This document shows, piece after piece, positions 1 to 9,100 of a stretch of 64,000 nucleotides of DNA; the first letter of the stretch is position 1, and each line of letters opens with the position of its first letter. The position numbers and the translations under genes were made by a program. The notes beneath the pieces were generated by a model. That model was not told the origin of the DNA. It worked only from the letters and a program-made list of their open reading frames with translations, and did no database searches. The DNA is from Argopecten irradians (lineage: Eukaryota; Mollusca; Bivalvia; Pectinida; Pectinidae). The stretch is from positions 16,239,765 to 16,303,764 of the forward strand of contig NC_091137.1 in NCBI RefSeq assembly GCF_041381155.1, given 5' to 3'.

Positions 1-387
1 TCATTCACATTTTTACAATACAATTAGTAATTGTAAAGTGATTTCTGCAGAACTTTATGTTTTCATCTAAACTTACATAATGCATAAGAGCCAAAATTTT
101 TACAGTGAATAATGTCTGTGTTTAAACTTAAGTTTGAAAGGTATAATTTATGTTTGTCTGACCATTTGCATGATTTTTCACGGCTTAATTAATTAAACCT
201 TGTGAGTTTTAATAGATTACTGAATAAAAAATTGACATGTCGAAATTTTCGCCCAGTTACGGCAAATATAACTTTAAGGTACAACAAACATCGAATCATA
301 CTGAAACCGGCGTCCTGTATCTGAGATATTTCACATCACGTGACAGAATACTGGATTCTGATTGGCTACACACATGGGTACTATTTG
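1..387. other. AT-rich non-coding DNA, no gene seen
   Basis: No exon with convincing splice sites or recognisable protein is visible. A short open frame from 237 has no family signature. A CCAAT-type motif (reverse orientation, near 360) precedes the hairpin that follows. Confidence 0.5.
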
Positions 388-417
388 CAATAGTGCCCGG
401 GAAAGCGGGCACTATTG
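388..417. repeat. Inverted-repeat hairpin
   Basis: A 12-bp perfect inverted repeat: CAATAGTGCCCG at 388-399 and its reverse complement at 406-417, with a 6-base loop. It shares the core GGGCACTATTG with the longer hairpin at 676-725, so the two may mark parts of one fold-back element spanning about 388-725. That link is inference. Confidence 0.6.
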
Positions 418-448
418 AAGTGGCACGAAATTGAACGTGAATGTATTG

Positions 449-456
449 TGACGTCA
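449..456. promoter_or_regulatory. Perfect CRE-type palindrome
   Basis: TGACGTCA is the consensus CREB/ATF site. Several further ACGTC half-sites lie within the next 50 bases. No gene start is visible nearby, and the site lies between two hairpins, so it probably belongs to a repeat rather than a working promoter. Confidence 0.3.
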
Positions 457-675
457 CCATTACATAACGTCATAACGTTGCGCTTCGACAAAGACGTCAA
501 GATGGCGGACATGCTAACGTGTGCGGGGATGGAAGCAAATGTTGCTTTTCTGCAAGAGACAGTTACTCATGTTCTATATTGATCTACTTTTAAATCTTCA
601 TGAAGCTGAATCCCGTTTTATAAAAACACAGATTTCTGCAACAATTCATATGTTTTACTGTGATGTACTAAACCC

Positions 676-725
676 ATTATGGCCTGGTTGAGAGGGCACT
701 ATTGCCCTCTCAACCAGGCCATAAT
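676..725. repeat. Perfect 23-bp hairpin with 4-base loop
   Basis: Bases 676-698 are exactly reverse-complementary to 703-725, separated by CTAT. It is GC-richer than its surroundings and has no mismatch, which suggests recent formation or selection on the fold. It could be a MITE terminus or a small-RNA precursor. Confidence 0.75.
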
Positions 726-2197
726 AGATAAATATATCTAATTGCAATAGGATCTGTACACCGATTTTCAAGGAAAGATCCATCAGTATGCCCTTGAAAA
801 TCTGTATGAGCCATAACGTTTTCAATCTGCAATCTAGTGTTCATGCGAAATCTAGGCTAGAAGAAATTTACCAGAATTAATTTTTTTTTATCTTCGAACC
901 GAACAAAGAACAAGTATCATAGTTGAATGTTTTACAAGTTTTAGTTTTCAATTGACGAAATGGCATTTTTAGAATTCTTACCACTAAGTTATTGAAGAGG
1001 TTCGTTTCTATTTATTATCAGATCTATGAGTAAATTCATGTACTGTAGCCAATAACTTATATTTGTTTACTTATTTGTTTTGTTTTAAAACAATGTATTA
1101 TAAATAATCTTGGATAGTGTTAACATCTATATAGGCCCATGCCATTTGCAACAGCACTTACCGTTTGCACTGTTAAAGTTCTTGTTTTTATACTTTGTGT
1201 AGTAGATGAAAAAACATCTGTAGAAGTCACTTAACAATTACTAATAAAGTGTAAAAATATTAAAGGAATATTGAAGACTACAACTTGACTGCATCAGACC
1301 AGATCTGCCCATTTGACTGCACTTTAGACTTTTCAAGAAATTTTATTTTACGTCGCATATCAGAAACAAATACAACATTAGCACTGTAGTGCTATTCTCG
1401 AGACTTAATATTATTATGTTTGGCAGTACTGCCAATATTCAATTCTCAAACTGTTAGACGCTTTTGGTGGCGAATAGTGTAAGCTATTTCTTATGCCCGT
1501 CAATACGAAAATTACGGCACATATAACTTTCAATAAGATCGTATTGCCGATATAGGAATAAACATCAACACTAAACAACTTTTTGACCTACCTAATTCTT
1601 CTATAGGCTTCCATGTGTGGATCTATAATACCAAAATATATATACAACAATAAGTATTAGGGATTACATGCCATACATGCGCAAGTTAAAGGTACAATGT
1701 ACATGTAATAGCGACCATTCGCCGAATGCTAAGTACATTACTTAGTATATTGATATACATGTAAGATTACGTTATGTACCAGACGGGTGTCACAAACAAA
1801 CAAGCCTCAATGGTAACAATAGAGGCACAAAGTATAAAAAGACGCATACAACTACATTCAAAGCTAACTTTAGTTACCAATTATATTAGTGGTCTGACAT
1901 CTGAACACAAGTCCATTGACGTTACCTCCCTTTCTCCTTGTGACTATATAGTGACGATAGGATACTCATACTGTTCCTTATGCTGTTATTGGACTGTCGT
2001 TTTGGTCTTTTCACAAGATGATCAATACAATTTGAGTTAAAGAAAACGATTATTGCTGAATTCACAAAACAAATTCGATTCACCTGAGCACATGCCGTTA
2101 TCATCCTAATACAAAATGAATGAATCTGAAAACATGTTTCTCCTTGATAAAATCTATGTCCTTTTGTCACGAAATGGTATCCATGGTACCCATCCTC
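726..2197. other. Non-coding, nothing recognised
   Basis: AT-rich sequence with only short unremarkable open frames and no RNA gene or repeat that I can support. Confidence 0.5.
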
Positions 2198-2325
2198 TAT
2201 GGCCCTAGTGGTTGGTGTATCCATGGTGCCCCCTCTATCAGTATGGCCCTAGGGGTTGGTGTATCCATGGTACACATAATATATGGTCCTAGCGGTTGGC
2301 GTATCAATATGGTGCCGATCATCTA
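2198..2325. repeat. Short minisatellite, three diverged units of about 40-44 bp
   Basis: Units start at 2198, 2242 and 2282 with TATGGYCCTAG, followed by GGTTGG and a GTATCCATGG-like stretch. The third unit is the most diverged. The open frames crossing it are a by-product of the repeat. Confidence 0.65.
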
Positions 2326-3366
2326 TAACCCATAGATTGTCGTAATCTTGATTTGTGTTTTCCTACAACAGATGATTACTTTTGAGAGTGCACAAAAGGC
2401 ATGAACAATGGCACAATTTTTTATGCACTGTACATACACTTCTTCAAAGCGATGAAAGATATTGTTGTTGTATTAGGATTGCGAACACAATTATACGTTA
2501 GAAATGGTTAATAAAGTATCGGTATCAACTAATAGTATTTCTCTCATATGGTATAAAACATACATGACGCCCCAAGTATAGTATAGCTGGAAGAATATGA
2601 GCCCCGGTACGCTTAATTATCAAACCTTTAGAGAGAGGTGGCGATTTTGCCACTTGCTCTTGGGACATAGATACTTCACACATGAGACTATCAGTGGGTT
2701 TATTTGTAAACTTACACGAAATAAAATATCAGGCTCATACCGCTGTAAGTCTCATCACCTACGTACCAATTAACCTCGTCTATGTTCGATCGATCAGGCG
2801 GTTTACATACCAAGTTAATTATAAGGAATTCCATAACTTAAAATTCACCATAGGAACGCATTATAATAATTACAGAAGTTAAGGGGGAAATATTTAGTTA
2901 AAGAGACTTCCTTAGAAACCGTAATATTTTCTTAAATGGAAAAATTTAAGTTCAGGGATTCCTTTTTAAGGAATGTTCGTGAAACTGGGCTGGTTTCACT
3001 GAAGGAGTAGAACGAGTCACTTGTTTCCTTTTTTGCTGTCACTCATTAAAGTATGATCTAGTTAATCCTGCTGCGTCCGATCGTCATGTCACTTTTCCTC
3101 TGACTAAAGGTTACGCAATTTAGCAGCTCCACACATCTTATACGGAAATACTTCGTTGTAGGTTTTTTTTTAAAGAAGATGTCTCTAGGTCAGATTTCAA
3201 ATAAAAACTTACATCTACTTCATTTCTTTAGCTATTAAGGTTTTTGAGTCACAGTTAGCTACTTTTCTCTTTTCTTTTTCTATTTAATTGACTTTCTTCT
3301 TCCTAACGTCTCCCTTGACATCGCCTTAATTTTGCTTGGTCTTCATTTGAGCGCTCGCCCCTGTGA

Positions 3367-3562
3367 CGAAGGCTAGCTATAGGTCCTGTCCCCTGGTCCT
3401 GCTGACACTAATCTATAATAGCGCTCGACACAAATGGGATTGGGCGACTGGTTTGCCCGATTTCAGTATAATGTGACCGGGTGGGCAGTTCTTGTTCGGT
3501 ATCTTCGGAGACATGCTTCTTTCAGTGAGATATCACTAAAAGTGCAAAAGTACCGCTATAAC
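3367..3562 (+). repeat. Interspersed repeat, copy 1 (same family as 22820-23171)
   Basis: Shares ordered blocks with the copy near 22820-23171: CTGTCCCCTG, then GACTGGTTTGCCCG, CAGTATAATGTGA, and a GGCATGCTTCAGTGA-like block. A 148-codon open frame starting at 3434 runs through it and on into the next fold-back; it is not evidence of a protein gene. This copy lacks the A-rich tail seen in copy 2. Confidence 0.6.
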
Positions 3563-3589
3563 AAGCACAATAATCATAATTTTGCACCA

Positions 3590-3939
3590 AAGATCCTTAT
3601 AACCACTCCGTTCAATAGAGGATCTGACAATATAAGGGGTCACATTCAGTTTACGTTTATACCACGTGTACTTCAGAGCAGTTTCTACACCTTACAACAT
3701 CAATTGAAAACGTCTTTTCGCCCCAGTATACATATACAATTAGCTTTGTTGTGCACTTCGGGCGAGATGACTACATATACGAAAAATAATTTGGACAGCT
3801 TTTTCAAACTATTTCGTCCCCAGTCAAGATTCTGGCAGTGCCAATTTGATTGGCCATTTCAAAAGGTCATCTTGACGTGACCCCCTAATGGGATGTTCTC
3901 AGATCCTCTTATCAAACGTAGTGATAATAAGGATCTGTA
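3590..3939. mobile_element. Fold-back (MITE-like) element
   Basis: The left arm from about 3590 (AGATCCTTAT, GAGGATCTGA, GGGGTCAC) recurs in inverse order and orientation at about 3868-3939 (GTGACCCC, TCAGATCCTC, ATAAGGATCT). The arms are imperfect, roughly 65-70 bp, around a short interior. No transposase is present, so it is non-autonomous. Confidence 0.55.
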
Positions 3940-4173
3940 TTTTAATCAGATTGAATTTTGCACTATTAATCTAAATTTCTGTACAATGATAAAATCCTCT
4001 TTCGACAGTTGATAACAAAAAATATTGTTTCCTATTAGAATATCAAATAAAGGACTATACAAATCCGTCAAATTTTCAAAACTGTTCTTTAGTATTTAAA
4101 CTGTTGGATTTGACATATTTAGTACATCCCTTATTTAATTATAAAGATAGTTCTCTAATTTTGCAGTTTCATC

Positions 4174-4476
4174 GGTCATGGTAACCACTCGAAATGTGCA
4201 TAATTTATGAAAATGTGAAAATTTTGAGAATATTGGCAATTGTTTGCTAAGTTTTAGTTTCAGAAACCATAGAGCGCATCCTTGAACAAACTTTATATTT
4301 CTCCTAAAGATGTATTGGAAGTGAATAGTGAATACATATTCTTGATAAATATTTTCTTTGTTTAAGGATGCGCGCCATAGTTTCATAGACAAAACTTAGC
4401 AAACAAATGGCTTAAATCGTCTAAATTTTCACATTTTCATTGTGTATGCTATTTTGGTTGGTTACTATGGCAACTA
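4174..4476. mobile_element. Fold-back MITE with long inverted arms ending in X-box-like motifs
   Basis: The arms match over much of the element. GTTTGCTAAGTTTTAG and CATAGAGCGCATCC on the left are mirrored by GGATGCGCGCCATAG and AAAACTTAGCAAAC on the right, and further out AAAATGTGAAAATTTT by a matching AT-rich block. The outer ends carry CATGGTAACC on the left and GTTACTATGGCAAC at 4461-4474 on the right, resembling RFX X-boxes. An 85-codon minus-strand frame inside is incidental. Confidence 0.65.
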
Positions 4477-5180
4477 CAGCTACAAAATTAAATCAGAGAT
4501 GTACTTAAAATTTACAATACAACAAATTAATCGGTGTGAAAAACTAGAAAAAAAATAACGAAAAGTCTAACAGAAACTCTATTTTATGTGTTTGAGACGT
4601 TTGATTTCTTTATTTAGCTTATTATGATATAAAAAGAAATCAAAACATGAGAGATTTGTTGGGCTGATCGCATTGCTCTAGTCCGGATAATTAGTCCAAC
4701 ATCCGATTCAATATTTACATTTTCCAACATGGCTGCCCCCATGAAGATGAGTCGTTTCTGTATACATAAATAATGAGATTGTAAGCCAAGGGAGTATTCA
4801 TAAATGTGGAATTTGAAATTTTGTTGAAATCCAAACTGTGTAAATGTAGCTGATTAAGATTATTTTGTTGCTTGTTGTTTTATTTAAATGATTTCTTGGC
4901 GGCGAGGCGATATCTACATGTAACTGTCGATGAGGTCATCGATGGATTTGTTTATTTCAATATTCGTTGCCATCGGTAACTGTATTTTAACAGTTGCTGA
5001 CTTTAAACAATTGAACTGTTGAAATTTGATTTTCTGCATATTCCCACGCAATATTTGATAAGTTGTAGCATCGAAGTCGGATTTCAGTACAGTAAAAGAC
5101 GAGTTTGTATTGTCAAAATAATGCCAAGAACTTGTTTAATGTCTGCTAATTTCGTTGTTATGTAGTATAATAGATAAAAC
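4477..5180. other. Non-coding, nothing recognised
   Basis: AT-rich spacer between the fold-back and the tRNA-like cluster. No open frame or RNA gene that I can support. Confidence 0.45.
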
Positions 5181-5290
5181 TGTAGCGGGATTGGACTGGG
5201 TCGATCATCGATGACCAGGTAGCTCAGTCGGTAGAGCACTCGGCTTGTGTTCTGAGGGTCCCGGGTTCAAATCCCGGTCTGGCCGCTACA
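5181..5290 (+). mobile_element. tRNA-containing element with 8-bp inverted termini, copy 1
   Basis: Begins TGTAGCGG (5181-5188) and ends CCGCTACA (5283-5290), an exact inverted pair, enclosing a whole tRNA-like cloverleaf. Copy 2 at 58810-58923 keeps the same termini, the leader containing TCGATCATCGATGACCAGG, and the tRNA. This shows a mobile family rather than a lone tRNA gene. It is short for a SINE and has no A-rich tail. Confidence 0.7.
5213..5285 (+). tRNA. tRNA-like cloverleaf, probable pseudogene
   Basis: An acceptor stem (GACCAGG with TCTGGCC, one mismatch), D arm GCTC/GAGC, anticodon stem CTCGG/CTGAG and T arm CCGGG-TTCAAAT-CCCGG can all be drawn, and A- and B-box promoters are present. 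The anticodon loop has eight bases (CTTGTGTT), so the anticodon is ambiguous: TGT (Thr) or GTG (His). The odd loop and the location inside a repeated element argue for a tRNA-derived pseudogene. Confidence 0.4.
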
Positions 5291-5313
5291 TTTTCTCCTC
5301 TCTTGTTACAGAA

Positions 5314-5369
5314 TTGGCGCCCAACTAAATCTCGGGGTCGTGGGTTCGGGCCCCACGTTGGGCGCCAAT
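5314..5369 (+). repeat. Snap-back tRNA-Lys 3' half with encoded CCA
   Basis: The right part (about 5324-5368) matches the anticodon-to-3'-end half of animal tRNA-Lys(CTT), including GGGTCGTGGGTTCG and CCCCACGTTGGGCG, and ends in CCA, which is not normally encoded in animal tRNA genes. The left part, TTGGCGCCCAAC, is the exact reverse complement of the final 12 bases and looks like a tRNA-Lys primer-binding site. The whole folds into a 12-bp stem. It probably arose by reverse transcription of a mature tRNA primer. Confidence 0.6.
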
Positions 5370-5405
5370 GTAGAAGAACAGGGAAAATACACATTCCTGT
5401 TGAGT

Positions 5406-5468
5406 GCCCTGACCAGGAATCGAACCCGGGTCTCCAGCATGGAAATCTACGGCTCTACTGACAGAGCC
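5406..5468 (-). repeat. tRNA-derived fragment (SINE-like), reverse strand
   Basis: Read on the - strand it gives a D-arm-like GGCTCTGTCAGTAGAGCC, then an anticodon region, then a T arm and B box (CCGGGTTCGATTCCTGG). No matching 5' acceptor half is present, so it is a pseudogene or SINE head rather than a tRNA gene. It is the third tRNA-derived module within 290 bases. Confidence 0.5.
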
Positions 5469-6030
5469 AAAGAAGTATGCTCCATCAGCTGAGTAACGGA
5501 GACCGTGTTTAACACTATGTACAAGTCACACCAACATGCTCCTTTTACAAAACTACTGTGGGGCATATATACATGTATTCATCAGAAAGGAAAGTTATAC
5601 ACTACAGTAGCTATATATCATCAGTGTGAACAAATTATAGTGACCATTCAAACCTAATGGTGTGTTATCAAAATCTGACAAAATGTCACAAGATATAATT
5701 TTGTTGGTTATGTAATTTGTTAGTCTAGATAACCATTTGTATAGATACATGTATAAGCTGATAGCTACTGAAAAGGCTAAGAAAAGAAAGAAATCAAATA
5801 TGGGAATTGTCGATAATATGAAACACAAATATGGATACACAAATACAGTGTATGTTTTGTATATGTAATGACCCGTACCTTTCCTCAAAACTTAAATACA
5901 ATGTACCACCTGATTAGTACATAATACATATTAGCTATAACTATACATGAACATTGATATTTCCAGCCATAAGCAAGATAAGATGACATGAGAATTCACC
6001 CTTCAGTGCTGTAGCTGCATTTTATACAAA
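5469..6030. other. Spacer and probable BTBD8 5' region
   Basis: No repeat or open frame of note. The BTBD8 promoter and 5' UTR should lie here. An in-frame TGA stands about 40 bases before the chosen ATG, which supports that start, but I see no TATA box or other distinct promoter motif. Confidence 0.35.
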
Positions 6031-6152
6031 ATGGCACGACCAAAAGACAAACGCCCCCTCATTGAAAATGAGCGCTTCCTGTCACGTTGTGCAAAGGAGG
6101 AAGAAAGACTACGCCTGTCATTATCCACTGGGCTCAAAAAAGATATTGATAG
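6031..6152 (+). CDS. BTBD8: BTBD8 exon 1
   Basis: Starts at ATG with an upstream in-frame stop. Encodes a basic N-terminus (MARPKDKRPLIENERF...) of 40 codons, ending in phase 2 at AG|GTGATT. Confidence 0.8.
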
Positions 6153-9100
6153 GTGATTAATTAGTGCTCAAATAAATACTTTTGTCTGTGTGCTAGAGAA
6201 TCTTAATAAATATGTGCACAGAGAGGTATTGTTTTGTTTAACAACTAACATTATATTATGTTCATTAATATACAAATATTTCATGAGTTACTGTGCTCTA
6301 GTTCATAATATAAAACCCGAGCGGCGAGGTGATGGTAATCAACAATTGTGATATTGCTAAGGGCCAAAGGGCTAGTGCAATATTACATTTGTTGATTACC
6401 ATATCATCACCAAGGGGTAAATATTATGAACTAGAACACAGTAATCCATGATCTCTCACTGTTATTACAATGCTTATAATGCTCATAAATTCATAAAGTA
6501 CATGTAATTATATCATGGAGTCAAACAATTTATCGATAATGATCCGTACATGTTTTCAGAGCATGTACAATGATTTTTTTTAACTTTGATGCAGTTTATT
6601 AGACATGAATAATTTGCATTGATTTTGATTTATTTATTCTGATCATACACAGGTTGTTTGAGACAGGTCTGCACAGTGACATAACGCTAAAGTCAGGATT
6701 CCATGAAATAAAGCTTCACAAGTTCATTCTAAAAACCAGGTCAGTAATGACAAAAGTTATCAATGTAGATGTTGATTTCCTAAACAGTAGGTGGAGACCA
6801 GAATCCTAAGAAACAAAACTTCACATCATGGGGCAGGTGACAAAAACCTATTTTCATTCGTGCTGAGAATCAAACCCTCACTGGCTAGACTGAAGGCTTA
6901 TTTCTTAACCACTGTTTGAATCAATTATTACTAAAATGACCCATTGCAAAACACTTTTAAGCTTATTGAATCAGTTTCATGCTCAGATTACCAGTGATTG
7001 CAAGTTTCACTGTTTTGTGAAAGATGTAATATTTATATAAAAAGGAATGATACATATATAAAAATGAATGAGGTAGTTTTTATTTTATTGTAACCATCTG
7101 ACCCGAAGGGTCAGGATGACCTATAGTCGTCATGTTTCGTCCGTCGTCGTCCGCCGTCCGCCGTGCGCCGTGCGTTAACTTTTCACATTTTGAACTTCTT
7201 CTCAAGTTCTACCAGTGCGATTTGGCTGAAACTTGCATGAAATGATCCTGCCATGGTCCCGACAAAGTGTTGTTATTTTTCGGGTCGATCCGAAATCCAA
7301 GATGGCCGCCAAAGCCGCCATCTTGAAAACACATTTTGAACTTCTTCTCAAGTTCTACCGGTGCGATTAGGCTGAAACTTGCATGAAATGATCCTGACAT
7401 GGTCCCGACAAAGTGTTGTTATTTTTCGGGTCGATCCGAAATCCAAGATGGCCGCCACAGCCGCCATCTTGAAAATACATTTTGAACTTCTTCTCAAGTT
7501 CTACCGGTGCAATTAGGCTGAAACTTGCATGAAATGATCCTGACATGGTCCCGACAAAGTGTTGTTACTTTTCGGGTCGATCCGAAATCCAAGATGGCCG
7601 CCACAGCCGCCATCTTGAAAACACATTTTGAACTTCTTCTCAAGTTCTACCGGTGCGATTTGGCTGAAACTTGCATGAAATGATCCTGACATGGTCCCGA
7701 CAAAGTGTTGTTATTTTTCGGGTCGATCCGAAATCCAAGATGGCCGCCAAAGCCGCCATCTTGAAAGCACATTTTGAACTTCTTCTCAAGTTCTACTGGT
7801 GCGATTTGGCTGAAACTTGCATGAAATGATCCTGACATGGTCCCGACAAAGTGTTGTTATTTTTCGGGTCGATCCGTAATCCAAGATGGCCGCCACAGCC
7901 GCCATCTTGAAAACACATTTTGAACTTCTTCTCAAGTTCTACCAGTGCGATTTGGCTGAAACTTGCATGAAATGATCCTGACATGGTCCCGACAAAGTGT
8001 TGTTATTTTTCGGGTCGATCCGAAATCCAAGATGGCCGCCACAGCCGCCATCTTGAAAACACATTTTGAACTTCTTCTCAAGTTCTACCAGTGCGATTTG
8101 GCTGAAACTTGCATGAAATGATCCTGACATGGTCCCGACAAAGTGTTGTTATTTTTCGGGTCAATCCGAAAACCAAGATGGCCGCCACAGCCGCCATCTT
8201 TAAAACACATTTTGAACTTCTTCTCAAGTTCTACCAGTGCGATTTGGCTGAAACTTGCATGAAATGATCCTGACATGGTCCCGACAAAGTGTTGTTATTT
8301 TTCGGGTCAATCCGAAAACCAAGATGGCCGCCACAGCCGCCATCTTTAAAACACATTTTGAACTTCTTCTCAAGTTCTACCAGTGCGATTTGGCTGAAAC
8401 TTGCATGAAATGATCCTGACATGGTCCCGACAAAGTGTTGTTACATCTCTGGTTGATCCCAAATCGAAGATGGCTACCATGACACTATATCTAATTAACT
8501 TCCTACATGTTAAGGCCCTTTGGCCTCTTGTTTGAAAGAAAATTTGTTGAAAGAAATTGAAAATGATCCTGACATGGTCACGACAAAGTGACACCATATG
8601 AAATTAAATTTACTATTGCCAAGGCAGTCAGATGACCGTTAAGGCCCTTTGGGCCTCTTGTTATTTTATTGTAACCAATTTCATCATGCCTGGAATTTCA
8701 TTGCGATTTTTATATTTCTGATGGTGTTCTAAGCAGCTTGTCTTCTAAGCTAGATCATCTTAAATCTAATTAAGGCAATATTTGATTACAATTGAAATCT
8801 TTCCAAGTAAAAAATTGTAATGTACATGTATGTTATTCAAATCTGGTAGTCCCAAAAGTTAAAAATACATGTACTGTAGCTATTCCATGGAAAATAATTA
8901 CAGATGCTGAATAAGTTTTTAATGCAGATACTATATTAAACATACTTTTCATCTCAATTTAGTCAATTTACAAAAGCTAAAAATCATGCTGTTTGATGAA
9001 ATGAATCACCAAAACATGTAGCCATAGCCTTCCATTCTATATAACTTGCTTGCTAGTTATCAATTGATTATCTAAATCATTACAGGAGTCTGGAGATCTT

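Noticed and set aside
3434..3880. 148-codon open frame as a gene
   Set aside because: It runs from an interspersed repeat (second copy at 22820-23171) into a fold-back element and shows no domain signature.
7209..8422. Repeated 63-codon minus-strand open frames (MSGSFHASFSQIA...)
   Set aside because: They recur with the 146-bp tandem unit, overlap each other, and the period is not a multiple of three. They are products of repetition, not genes.
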